This document shows positions 11,454-20,915 of a stretch of 64,000 nucleotides of DNA, piece by piece. A model generated the notes under the pieces. That model worked only from the letters and a program-made list of their open reading frames with translations. It was not told the DNA's origin and did not search any database. Source of the DNA: Capra hircus (Eukaryota; Chordata; Mammalia; Artiodactyla; Bovidae); the NCBI RefSeq assembly GCF_001704415.2, contig NC_030820.1, forward strand, positions 38,174,036 to 38,238,035. Direction: 5' to 3'. The translations under genes were made by a program, and so were the position numbers. The first letter of the stretch is position 1; each line of letters begins with the position of its first letter.

Positions 11454-11755
11454 TCATTTTTGACCTTGGAGAGAGGATAAGGTAGGGATGAAAAAGAACA
11501 AACACCCAGAGAAATTTCTAGACCAAATTAGTGTCTTCAATCCTGAGCTTTTGGTAACGATGCAGGACCCACTGTCTCTTAAGCGAAGGTATTTGAGTTG
11601 CAGAGGCAAACATGCATAGTTTAGGAAGATAGACTCCAGCACGCCAGTGGCCTGTTGAAGCGGACACAGGGAGCTGAGCATCCATGTCTGGCTGATGAGG
11701 TTGTAGAGCTGTCCTTTGGGGTTCATTCTGTGTTTGTTTCTGGCTAAGACATGAG

Positions 11756-11990
11756 GGCTTCCCAGGCGGTGCTTGTGGTAAAGAACCTGGCTGACAATGC
11801 AGGAGAAGTGAGAGATGGGTGTTCCATCCCTGGGTCAGGAAGATCCCCTGGAGGAGGGCATGCAACCCACTCTGGTATTCGCTCTAGTATTCTAGAGAAT
11901 TCCATGGATAGAGGAACCTGGTGGGCTATGGTTCATAGCATTGCAAAGAGTGGGACATGACTGAAGTGATTTAGCACGCTTGCACTCAAG
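11756..11990 (+). mobile_element. Bov-tA SINE, diverged
   Basis: Starts 'gggcttcccaggcggtgctt', includes 'tccatccctgggtcaggaag', and ends 'gggacatgactgaagtgatt'. The body has a small insertion ('tattcgctctagtattctag'), which marks it as an older copy. Confidence 0.9.
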
Positions 11991-12299
11991 ATAGAAGAGA
12001 GTTGACCAGTGAGAAACATGTTTGCATATGTTCCAGTATACTTCCATGCTATGAGACCTCTGTATTCAAAACACACTGTTCAACAGAGGTCTTAACACTT
12101 CATCTTTCTGCAGAATTCATCCAGCCTTAGAGTCTGGCTGAACACGAATACTTAAGAAATTACTGTTGGATGGATAAATGAATGGATGAATAAATTCACC
12201 CTTGCCTCAAGATGCTAGTCTTCTATGAGGCTGTTGACTAAGCAAGGTTGGGATCTTAGGATGTGCACATGGAAAGGGGGATTAGAACACTTTGATCGG
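11991..12299. other. Unannotated, with a GGAT/ATGA-rich patch
   Basis: No gene. The patch at 12165-12196 (tggatggataaatgaatgga and so on) is the kind of tail left by an L2 end, but the upstream L2 sequence is not convincing. Confidence 0.4.
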
Positions 12300-12440
12300 T
12301 TCTCTTAGTTGATGAAGAAATAGCCTCGGAGAGGTGAAGTGACTTGGTTTATGTCACCCAGGCAGTGATGTGCTGACTTAGGGATGTGCCTGGGGTAAGA
12401 ATCCAGCTCTGCCATCTGCCATGCCAGTGTTCTTCCCATT
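12300..12440 (-). mobile_element. MIR SINE fragment
   Basis: 'aatagcctcggagaggtgaa', then 'gtgacttggtttatgtcacc', 'caggcagtgatgtgctgac' and 'aagaatccagctctgccatc' match the antisense MIR core and tRNA-like region. It is an old mammalian relic. Confidence 0.65.
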
Positions 12441-13040
12441 CTACCTTCTGGTCCCTCACCCAATATTCTCTCTCTTTTTATTTTTATTTTTGCCAGGTTA
12501 CAATGTAAGGCCTAGGTAGTGAGCTGGGCTGTTATATATTGCTAGCATTTTACCTTCATTGTGTGGACTGTTTCCTGTAGCAGGTTCCTTGAGCTGTCAG
12601 AATTTCCCTAAAGTCCTAGATTTCATAATTAAACATATGTATATTTATAATCATTATTATATCATATACAATATAGGAATATATATATAATTATCCAACA
12701 CTGCACAAAATGACTTTCTCCATCCATCAGTTAAGCTATGCCTATTCCACTGGGGCCTCACTGTTCCCATGGTAACTAATGCACTGCAAAGTGGGGAGCT
12801 CTGAGAGGAACTTGGTAGAGGATTAAAAACAACACCATATATGAACATAAATGAAATGTGACTTTGGAGGGGGCGCGGGAGAGGGCCATAAGGTTCCTAA
12901 TGGAATGTCTGCTTAGGAAAATCCCCGTATCTGACTCACAGCTTTGCTACTCCTAGTGATCAAAACTCTGTACCATCTGGGACATCACATTCCTTCCTGC
13001 TAACAGTGCGGAGATCGCAGAGTAGGTGTTTGCTACCTGG
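12441..13040. other. Unannotated AT-rich sequence
   Basis: Contains an AT-rich patch at about 12630-12700, with TA-rich runs. No gene or clear repeat. Confidence 0.45.
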
Positions 13041-13053
13041 TACTGACAGGAGT

Positions 13054-13274
13054 GGGCTTCCCAGGTGATGCTGGCAGAAAGAACCCGCCGACCAATGCAG
13101 ACTAGATGAAAGAGACGTGGGTTCCATCCCTGGCAGGGGAGACCCCCTGGAGGAGGGCATGGCGACCCGCTCCAGCATTCTTGCCTGGAGAATCACATGG
13201 ACAGAGGAGCCTGGCGGGCCAGAGTCCATGGGGTCGCAAAGAGTCAGACACGACTGAGCAACTTAGCATGCACT
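13054..13274 (+). mobile_element. Bov-tA SINE with TSD
   Basis: The head is 'gggcttcccaggtgatgct' and the body ends 'gtcagacacgactgagcaac'. The 13-base flanks at 13041-13053 (tactgacaggagt) and 13275-13287 (tactgacaggggt) differ at one base. The head has an unusual insertion around 13085-13115. Confidence 0.92.
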
Positions 13275-13479
13275 TACTGACAGGGGTAGAATGGAAGTGT
13301 TTGGGTTTCCCGTTTTTCCATTTGCCTGGAGACTTTAGAGATTGTGAGAGCATCCCGGCTCCCCACCCCACAGCACTTGCCCTACTAATTGGCCATGTGA
13401 ACTAAAGCTGCCCTGCTCCTGGGGCTGACAGTGAATCACCAAGGACCTCATGGAGCTGGACATTGAGCTACCTGGACTT

Positions 13480-13620
13480 CTTCTTCTTTTTTTAATCTGT
13501 TCTTTAAAATTTTTTTTAAATTTAATTAAGATGTTTTTTTCCTATTCTGTTTTGACTTTTCTCTCCTTCGCCCTCCTTTCTTTCTTCTCTTTGGATTTTT
13601 CTTTACTGTGAAGCTTCTAG
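13480..13620. repeat. T-rich/polypyrimidine low-complexity tract
   Basis: A long run of T with C, A and occasional G (cttcttctttttttaat, then ctctccttcgccctcctttc). Low complexity with no coding value. Confidence 0.75.
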
Positions 13621-13764
13621 CACCCTGTCCCTGGGACCCCTGACTTTAGGTACTTCGTTGCTGCAGGCACTGGTCTTACCCTCTCCACTGCACAGTCCCG
13701 CGGCAGCAGCTCTGTGCACCTTGATCCCAGCACCGTGGTCAGAGGCTGCCCCATCCATTAGCAT

Positions 13765-14145
13765 AAGCCAGTGGTCCTCAAGTTTGAGTGGCATCGGAAA
13801 TCTCCTTCCGTAATTTCTGACTTAGTAAGCCAGGTGGCGCCAGCGGTAAAGAACTCTGCTGCCAATGCAGGAGACCTAAGAGACCTGGTTCGAACCCTGG
13901 GTTGGGAAGATCCCCAGGAGGAGGGCACGGCCACCCACTCCAGTATTCTTGCCTGGAGAATCCCATGGACAGAGGAGCCTGGCGGGCTATAGTCCATGGG
14001 GTCACAGAGAGTTGGACACGTCTGAAGTGACTGAGCATGCACGCACTCAGGGTGGGAACTCAACTGAGAATTTACACTTCTAATACTTTCCCAGAGGATG
14101 CTGCCGCTGCTGCTGCTGGTCCAGTGAGCACACTTGGCCTTAGTC
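13765..14145 (-). mobile_element. MER20-like hAT-Charlie relic split by a SINE
   Basis: The left piece (13765-13822) reads 'ccagtggtcctcaagtttga' and the right piece (14041-14145) reads 'gctgctgctgctggtccagt' and 'gagcacact'. These are the two ends of a MER20-type non-autonomous DNA transposon in reverse. A Bov-tA (13823-14040) sits in the middle, so the DNA element is the older. Confidence 0.6.
13823..14040 (+). mobile_element. Bov-tA SINE inside MER20
   Basis: 'gacttagtaagccaggtggc' is a mutated head. 'ctggttcgaaccctgggttg' keeps a good B-box. The body ends 'gagagttggacacgtctgaa'. No clean TSD is seen. Confidence 0.9.
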
Positions 14146-14931
14146 AAGCACGAACCTTTGATCATTTGGCATCTCGTGATTCCCCCTTCTCCATTTTTAG
14201 AAGATGCTCTACCAAGCTGCATACACTACCCAGTGCTGGCGTTCTCTGAGCCCCTGCACAGACCAGCTCTGAAAAGTCAAATCTTGCTTGAGGGCACTGG
14301 TAATGGGAAAATTTTTTTTTATTTGGTTTCCTTTCTCTGTACTAAGTCAAAGAATTGCTGGAAAGTGAGTCTGAGAGTTTCAGCTGGAGAAGCTGGGCTT
14401 GCCTTCACTTGCTTATACTGACCTGAGCTCAGAAGTGAAGGTGAGACACAAACCAGCTTCTCATAGCTGGGATGAGCTCACATTTCACTGCCGATGAGCT
14501 GAGCTACATCCTTGAGGACAGCCAGGGCCTGGGACTGCATCTACCCACTACCTAGGAAGGGAGCACTGTCTGTACCAGGGGCAGCTCCAGCCTCCAGTGG
14601 ATCCTGGAAGCGCAGGAGGAGGGGGTCCTCTGTGCTGACACCTGAATTACGGCACAGAGAGGCTGCAGTGGGCATGGGGCAGCCTCCGAGGACATCAAAA
14701 GCATATCCACAGGAATAAGTGTTTCTGTATGAAGTGCCCAGAGAGTCTCTGCTGTTTCCCATGCGGTTTTTGGAAACAAAGTATGTGATTTTTAAGAGGG
14801 TGGACATCTTATCCTTAAAAGACATCCCCAAGAACATCAATAGGTCCATGTCTAATTTTAGTTGCAGCTGGTGGGGGAAGGGGGGCGGGGAAGGGGACAG
14901 TCTGTCCAAGCTTCAGGGGGTAAGTGTGTCC
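14146..14931. other. Unannotated sequence
   Basis: No recognised gene or repeat. A 122-codon minus-strand frame (14541-14909) has no domain I can name. Confidence 0.45.
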
Positions 14932-14944
14932 CAGGGGTATCTTC

Positions 14945-15212
14945 TGGAGAAGGCATGGCACCCCACTCCAGTACTCCTGCCTGGAAAATCCCATGGATGG
15001 AGGAGCCTGGAAGGCTGCAGTCCATGGGGTCGCTGAGGGTTGGACGTAACCGAGCGACTTCACTTTCACTTTTCACTTTCATGCATTGGAGAAGGAAATG
15101 GCAACCTACTCCAGTGTTCTTGCCTGGAGAGTCTCAGGGACGGGGGAGCCTGGTGGGCTGCCGTCTGTGAGGTCACACAGAGTCGGACACGACTGAGGTG
15201 ACTTAGCAGTAG
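14945..15212 (+). mobile_element. BOV-A2 SINE (dimer) with perfect TSD
   Basis: Two BovB-derived Bov-A units in tandem: 'tggagaaggcatggcacccc' to 'aaccgagcgacttcactttc', a linker with 'cacttttcactttcatgcat', then 'ggagaaggaaatggcaacct' to 'gacacgactgaggtgactta' with an AGCAGTAGC-type tail. Direct repeats of caggggtatcttc lie at 14932-14944 and 15213-15225, identical over 13 bases. Confidence 0.96.
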
Positions 15213-15301
15213 CAGGGGTATCTTCAAGGAGTAGCTGTGCATATGTGTATTGCTGATCCTGTTTATGATGCCAGTCTTCTCGCTGTTCACACTGTGTGTG
15301 C

Positions 15302-15628
15302 TGTTCGATGAACCCTGCATAGGCAAGGCGCGAGCTAAGAGGCTAGAAGAAAATTCGAAGATCCGTAGGAACTGCAGACATGTTTATTCTCTCCTGGCTG
15401 GCACAGCAGCCATAGCAGCAGACAGAACATCACCACACACAACCCTTCTGGGCTTTTCCAGGTGGAGCTGATACAGGCGGACCACACCAAGTAGCCCACA
15501 GCCCAGCGAGTACCTGGTGATGCGCATGCGCAGTGCTATAAATACTCTCACCTGTTACACATTGTTTGCAAAATGTGGGGCCAGAGAGCTAGAACACGCC
15601 ATCTTTTCTAATTTGCTCTCTCCCCACA
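15302..15628 (-). mobile_element. Probable solo LTR of an endogenous retrovirus
   Basis: On the minus strand the segment starts TGTGGGGAG and ends GAACA. It has a TATTTATA box (plus 15537-15544) and then AATAAA (reverse of tttatt at 15383-15388), followed by a U5-like end. That is the order of a retroviral LTR of about 330 bp. Flanks gtgtgc and gtgtat share four of six bases, weakly suggesting a 6-bp TSD. No gag, pol or env sequence adjoins it. It looks like a class II (betaretrovirus-like) LTR, but the family is not confirmed. Confidence 0.55.
15521..15532. promoter_or_regulatory. NRF1-like palindrome inside the LTR
   Basis: TGCGCATGCGCA is a perfect 12-bp palindrome matching the known NRF1 consensus (YGCGCAYGCGCR). 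It lies 5 bases from a TATA-like octamer (15537-15544) that can be read on either strand. Binding is inferred from sequence only. Confidence 0.5.
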
Positions 15629-16520
15629 GTGTATGTGTGTGTGCATACGTGCACACCAAGCTCGATTTTCTGGTCTCTCCTGGGTGACCGTAGACGGTGG
15701 ATGGGCACGACCCTCCATTCTGCTGGGCCATCTTAAGAGCTTCAGATGTATTTGGAATCTCATGGAAATCACCGAGTGAATGAGGCAGCACAGAACTGGG
15801 TTTCGTGGAAGCTGTGAGTGCCAGGCGGCCCAGGAGCTGCTGATGCATGGACGGAAGAGTGGCCGCAAGGAAGACCTGGAGTGTCAATCAGGGTAGTTCT
15901 TTGTTAACAGTCTGGGGTGTGGGATTCCCAAACAAAAACCCTGATTCTGCTGCTAAAAAGCTTTCCCAAACCACAGGATTGGGGTCTAAACCCGACTTCG
16001 TAAGGGTGAAAGCTTTCCCACAATGCAGGTGTGAGCCAGACTCTCCTTGCCAGTTGTTCAACTCTTGGCCAGAGAAAGCAGGCTGCACTTACCTTGGGGA
16101 GCAGATGGGAGTTGAGCCTTAGCTTCAAGACATCCTCCATTCTCTCTGATGCAGTGGAAGAGAAAGCTCCCATCTTGACAACAGCCACCTGCTCAGCCAG
16201 CTGCTGGGCGAAGGAAAGTCACATGGTTCTCTCTGCACAGCTTTCCTGGTCATCTGAAGCCAGAGGGGAGCAGCCAGCAGGGACAACAGGAAGAGGTACA
16301 GGAGCCACTGAGAGGTACCCTGCTGCTTAAACTGGGTGGGAAAAGTCTGGTCTGTGAAGCAGGTAGGGATTGGTGCTTTGTGGGTCCTAGATGCAAAGTT
16401 CCTGGTTCTCAGAGAATAGCAGGAAGGTACTGGGTTGGCCACCTGGAGTCCACCCCTGGAGAGGCTGATTCACTATGTCCAGGGTGGGTTCTGGCATCTG
16501 GATGTTTGTTACCTGCTCCC
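15629..16520. other. Unannotated sequence
   Basis: No recognised repeat or gene; short overlapping frames on both strands only. Confidence 0.45.
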
Positions 16521-16531
16521 TAGATTCTTTT

Positions 16532-16740
16532 GGTGGCACAGACAGTAAAGACTGCCTGCAATGCAGGAGACCTGGGTTTGATCCCTGGGTCAGGGGGATC
16601 CCCTGGAGAAGGAAATGGCTACTCACTCTAATGTTCTTGCCTGGAGAATCCTATGGACAGAGGAGCCTGGAGGGCTATGGTCCATAGGATCCCAAAGAGT
16701 CAGACATGACTGAGTGACTAACACTTTCATTTCTCACTTT
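16532..16740 (+). mobile_element. Bov-tA SINE, 5'-truncated, part of a composite
   Basis: Starts within the head at 'ggtggcacagacagtaaag', keeps 'gggtttgatccctgggtcag', and ends 'gacatgactgagtgactaac'. It abuts directly on a reverse BovB end. An 11-base direct repeat flanks the pair, not the SINE alone. Confidence 0.9.
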
Positions 16741-16944
16741 CAGTTCAGTTTGGTCGCTCAGTCGTGTCCAACTCTGCAACCCCATGGACTGCAGCATGTC
16801 AGGCTTCCCTGTCCTTCGCCATCTCCTGGAGCTTGCTTAAACTCATGTCCATTGAGTCGGTGATGCCATCCAACCGTCTCATCCTCTGTTGCCCCCTTCT
16901 CCTCCTGCCTTCAGTCTTTCCCAGTATCAGGGTCTTTTTCACTT
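16741..16944 (-). mobile_element. BovB LINE 3' end joined to the SINE
   Basis: 'cagttcagtttggtcgctca' to 'cccagtatcagggtcttttt' is the antisense BovB 3' end, 5'-truncated. The repeat tagattctttt occurs at 16521-16531 and 16945-16955, bounding SINE plus BovB as one unit. Confidence 0.92.
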
Positions 16945-16955
16945 TAGATTCTTTT

Positions 16956-17439
16956 AATGCACAGCCAGGCTGAGGAGTCTTTGCCACGTTAGGGCACGTT
17001 GCTCTCACTTGAAGATCATTCACAGCAGGGGCCACTGTGGCCAGTTCTGGCCTCATGGAGGTGGGGGAGGACAATCCCCTGTGGTGCATCCTCCATCCCC
17101 CTGTGCCCGGGGGACCAGCAGCACTTGTTCTTGCAATTCAGGCAAGAGGCCAGAGTTCTCTGAGAGGACCATCCTGTGATGGGGACAGAAGAGCTGGTTA
17201 AAAACCAGATTGGATGGAAATAGCTGCCAGTGACCTTGCCTATGGCTCTTTCATGTCAATTTGAAGTGTCCCAAGTTCTGAAGTTTCTCAGGGGAGTAAT
17301 CAAGGCAGCCTGCTCTCCTTTCTTCTATAAAGCATGTGTCATCCCTCCTCCCTGATGGGATGTTCAAGAATGCATCTGCACTTGGTCCTGTTTCATCCTG
17401 GAGAAAATAGAAACATAGACGAATGGAGGAAGGCTTGGC
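16956..17439. other. Unannotated sequence
   Basis: No recognised repeat or gene. Confidence 0.45.
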
Positions 17440-17620
17440 TTCAAGTGGGGGTGAGGCTCCAGGGTGTGAGGAGCTGGGGAGGGAGAGGGGAGGGAGGAGA
17501 GGACCGTGATGAGAAAAGAAGGATGTGGAGAGAATGAAGTGGAGACAGAATGAAATGTGGGGAGAAGCGGGAAAGGACAGGCCAGGACGTGGGTGTAAAG
17601 AATGGAGGAGGGGAGGCAAG
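17440..17620. repeat. Purine-rich tract
   Basis: About 180 bases dominated by G and A, densest at about 17470-17500 (ggagaggggagggaggagag). Degenerate low complexity. The serine/proline-rich minus-strand frames here come from its complement. Confidence 0.75.
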
Positions 17621-17784
17621 CGGACTCGTGTCTCCTCCTGGATTCCACAGGCGCCAAAGCCGAGCAGGCTGTGCTCTTGGGTCCAGGTGGGATAATAACA
17701 GGGATGATACAGTCTGAGCGCACTTTGTGGCAGCTGGACTAGGAGTTTATATGCTTTATACCCAAGCCCCCCTATCCCTGTTCA

Positions 17785-18290
17785 GTTTTGGTTATCTGTT
17801 GTTATGTAACCAGCCATTCTCCAGCTTGGTGACTTAAAACAACAATCATTTTATGGTATCTCATGGTTTTGTGGGTCGGAAATTCAGGCCAGGCTCAGCT
17901 GGGCAATTCTGCTTCATGCCCATTCATTGAGGTCATTCGGTTGTACTCAGCTGGCGGATGGGCCGGTTTGGAGGGTGGCTTCTTCTTGTGGCTGGTGTCT
18001 TGGCGGGAGCGGCTGGAAGCAGGGCTCAGTTGAGCAGTTGACTGGAACACCTACATGTGGCCTCTCCAACCTGTCGCTCGGGGACCCTGAGGGGATGTTC
18101 TAGGGGCCAGAAGGCAGCTGCCACTCTTCTTCTGAGCTTGCCCTGGAATCTGCCGGACACCACTCTGCTGTATTCCCTCGGCCATACAAGGGAAGAACCG
18201 CTTCAGGCTGCTGGGAACTGCTGCGGGAAGGACGAAGCGGCCGTGTTCCTCCACCTGGCTCACTTTACTTCCCTGTCCACAGCAGCCATC
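17785..18290 (-). mobile_element. Ancient MLT1-like LTR
   Basis: 'ggttatctgttgttatgtaa', 'ggtgacttaaaacaacaatc', 'attttatggtatctcatggt' and 'ggaacacctacatgtggcct' give the antisense order of an old MaLR-like LTR. The right boundary is vague, and the family assignment is from memory. Confidence 0.55.
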
Positions 18291-18334
18291 ACCTCTGTAT
18301 TGATATCAGGCTCGCTACTTATTGTTCATCTATC

Positions 18335-18465
18335 CAAACCCAAATGCAGGCTCCACGAGGGCAAGGATCTTTGTCTATTTTCTTCCCTGGTGTATTTCTT
18401 CCCTGAGCACCTAGAATGGCGTGTGGAACCTCGTAGGTGCTCAATGAGTACTTTTTGTGTGGGGA
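18335..18465 (+). mobile_element. L2 LINE 3' end
   Basis: 'gcaggctccacgagggcaag', 'gatctttgtctattttcttc' and 'ctcgtaggtgctcaatgagt' are the typical L2 tail order (size-conserved 'clipped' end). Old, with no frame. Confidence 0.7.
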
Positions 18466-18489
18466 CTGAGTTCTATTTCATTCACTCTT

Positions 18490-18635
18490 CTCACTACCCT
18501 TTGAAAAAGCTGCTGTTATTATCCTCATCTTACAGAAGATAAATGGAGGCACAGAGAGGGAAAGTCACTTGTTCACAGTCACACAGCTGGTGAGGGGCAG
18601 AGCCAGGGCTGGATCCCAGGTCTCTCTGACGTACT
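18490..18635 (-). mobile_element. MIR SINE
   Basis: 'ttattatcctcatcttacag', 'gaggcacagagagggaaagt' and 'cacacagctggtgaggggca', followed by 'tggatcccaggtctctctga', match antisense MIR core plus head over almost its whole length. Confidence 0.85.
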
Positions 18636-18657
18636 CTTGCTGGTCAGCGACTCAGTC

Positions 18658-19345
18658 GATGCCAGCATGTAAGAGGGCAAGTGAAGGATAGTGATCTGGC
18701 CTTCCCTTGCTTCTCAGGCCACAGAAGTGACTGGCTGGGCGTCTGTAGTTTCCCCTTGAAGTGGTTCTTCTTATGCATTAACTTTGCCTTCTTTTTACCG
18801 GGAAGACCTGCAGGACGATGGCTGTGGAGTTGAGCTGTGTCCTTTTTCAGCGCTGGCCCTGAAATCAACATAGGGGCCTTGGATGTGAGAGACAGTCCTA
18901 GTTTGCTTGTGAAATCCTGCCCAGCTGAGCTGTGATGAGTGGCAGCCATCTGCACTCCTGTTGAGTGATTCTGTGTAAAACCCTCCTGGCTGTATGTAGA
19001 CGTGACACGTGGGCTTTGTGTTTATTAAGACGGTGGCATGACCCAAGGGGGCAGCGTCGCTGAGGCCACCCCAGCAGGCGGAGCCTGGCCTCCACAATCT
19101 CTCCTCCCAGATGTCAGGCAGCCTGGGCCTCGTGTTGATTTCGGGGCCAGTGCTGAGACAAGCCACAGCTCGCCTCCACAGGCTTCGTCCTGCAGGTCTT
19201 CCTGGTAAAAAGAAGGCAAAGTTAATGCACAAGGAAAACCATTTCAAGGGAAAGCCACGGACCCCCACCCAGTCACTTCTTTGACATGAGAAGCAAGGAA
19301 AGACCAGTTCACGACTCTTCGCATGCCCTCTTCCATCCTGGCGTC
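18658..19345. repeat. Large imperfect inverted repeat
   Basis: Arm one (18658-18870) aligns without gaps to the reverse complement of arm two (19133-19345). By hand count there are about 36 mismatches in 213 positions, roughly 83 % identity. Two perfect blocks are visible: 26 bp at 18774-18799 (tgcattaactttgccttctt and onward) and 18 bp starting ggaagacctgcagg. The spacer is 18871-19132. It is not a pair of any SINE or LINE I recognise. An RNA crossing it could fold into a 200-bp stem. A 197-codon minus-strand frame crosses both arms without any known domain. Confidence 0.9.
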
Positions 19346-19874
19346 TCCAGGGAAGCCAGCCTCCCTGGATGCTCTTTGATTTTGTCATCTCTGGAACGAC
19401 TTCGGTGGAATGACGTCACATGACCTTGTCAAATCTGATGAAACCCTTTGTCTAAGTGTGAGCATGTTGGTGCATGCGACCTCCTCCAGGCTGGAGGAGG
19501 GGGCTCTCTGGCACTTGGAGATGCTCTGTGGCTTGTGGGACTTTCCTCCTTTGTCCTGGCTCTGAGAAGCCCTTCCTTCACTGTCCCCGTTGCTATGACG
19601 CAGCCCTGTGTCGGGGCTGACCTGATTGCTAACTGGTGGTCCTGGCCCCCTGTGGGGAGAGGTTTGCAGGGTGATTCCAGGTGGATGATGGAGGCCCCAG
19701 TCTAGGAGGGCTGTGTTTATAGATGGGGGAGCTCCTAAGGCCAGTAGGAGGTGGCAGAGAGATGTCCCTAAGGGGGATGGGTTCCAATAGTCTCATGACT
19801 GGGGGTGACATTAGAAGCCAGGAAAAAGCTAATCAGCAAATGAGAGATGAGGACAGATCTGAAGCCCAAGGCTG
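19346..19874. other. Unannotated sequence
   Basis: No recognised repeat or gene. Confidence 0.45.
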
Positions 19875-20060
19875 GGGGCCATTCATTCATCCTTGGACTT
19901 GTTCTTTCAGCACCGTTTACAGAGGGCCGGCTGGGTAGTCAGTAATGCGCTAGGTGCTGAGAGTGTAAAGGTCAGCCAAACAGTCCTGTTCTCACCCGCA
20001 TGGAGTGTGCAGTCTATCTGGGGAGGCTACAGGTGAACAAGCGGACAGATACAAGCTTGC
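19875..20060 (-). mobile_element. L2 LINE 3' end
   Basis: 'gccattcattcatccttgga', 'gtaatgcgctaggtgctgag', 'ctgttctcacccgcatggag' and 'tgtgcagtctatctggggag' match the antisense of the L2 3' region. Confidence 0.75.
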
Positions 20061-20554
20061 AGGTGTGGTGGGTGTGAGAGAGAAGGAGGGGGGCTGTATA
20101 TGGGGATGCTTTCTGAGGCAACCCGGGGAAAATACAGCTGAGTTTGAAGAAGGGTGGTGGGAGCAGTGTTCTAGCCAGTGGGAAGGGCGTTTGAGAAGGT
20201 GATAGGAATTTGGCGTGTTTCTGGAATTGAGCAAAGGCTTGCGGGGGAGGCAGATATTATAGAGAAGCGCGGTGGGGGGGCCTCTGGCACAGACATGCCT
20301 CAGTAGGATTTTATGGGCTCAGCAGTCACTGCTGCAACTTGTGTCCCAGTAACTTCTTAACTGTGCTGTGCAGCTTCTGATTCTCTGTGGAGAAAACAGG
20401 GCAATATCTACCTTTCTGTACTTCTGGATGCCTCTTCCAGGAAGCCCCTCTAGATTCCCCACCAGAATCCTCTAGTTTTCTGGACTGGTTCCTGCATACA
20501 CAGCACTGTTAACTATCGTGTGTGCTGCGCATCTGCTCCCATACAAGACTTTGC
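20061..20554. other. Unannotated sequence
   Basis: No gene. 20348-20425 faintly resembles a MIR, too diverged to call. Confidence 0.4.
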
Positions 20555-20627
20555 TTTAAAGACAGGCTCGGTTTTCTTCATCTTTGTGTCCCTAGTGCCC
20601 AGAACATAGCCAGGCACACTGTATCAA
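20555..20627 (+). mobile_element. L2 LINE 3' end, cut by BovB
   Basis: 'aaagacaggctcggttttct' and 'agtgcccagaacatagccag', followed by 'gcacactgta', are L2 tail sequence. It stops exactly where the BovB fragment begins. Confidence 0.6.
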
Positions 20628-20915
20628 ACCAGTCAATCCTAAAGGAAATCAACCCTGAATATTCACTGGAAGGACTAATACTGAGGCTCTAATATTTTGG
20701 CACCTGATGTGAAGAGCCAACTCATTGGAAAAGACCCTGATGCTGGGAAAGATTAAGGGCAGGAAGAAAAGGGGGCAACAGAAGATAAGATGGTTGGAGG
20801 GCATCACTGAATCAGTGGACTTGAGTTTAAGCAAGCTCCAGGAGATGGGGAAGAACAAGGAAGCCTGGAGTGCTTCAGTCCATGGGGTTGCAAATAGTGA
20901 TTGAACACCACCACA
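20628..20915 (+). mobile_element. BovB LINE 3' end
   Basis: 'aaaccagtcaatcctaaagg' to 'gcttcagtccatggggttgc', with the 'ggaaaagaccctgatgctgg' core. Diverged: the terminal 'gagtcggacacgactgagcg' has degraded to 'aatagtgattgaacacc'. Confidence 0.9.

Noticed and set aside
18057..18542. 161-codon plus-strand frame
   Set aside because: It runs through MLT1-like, L2 and MIR relics and has no coherent protein content.
18795..19388. 197-codon minus-strand frame
   Set aside because: It spans both arms of the inverted repeat and shows no known domain. Openness across a palindrome is not evidence of coding.
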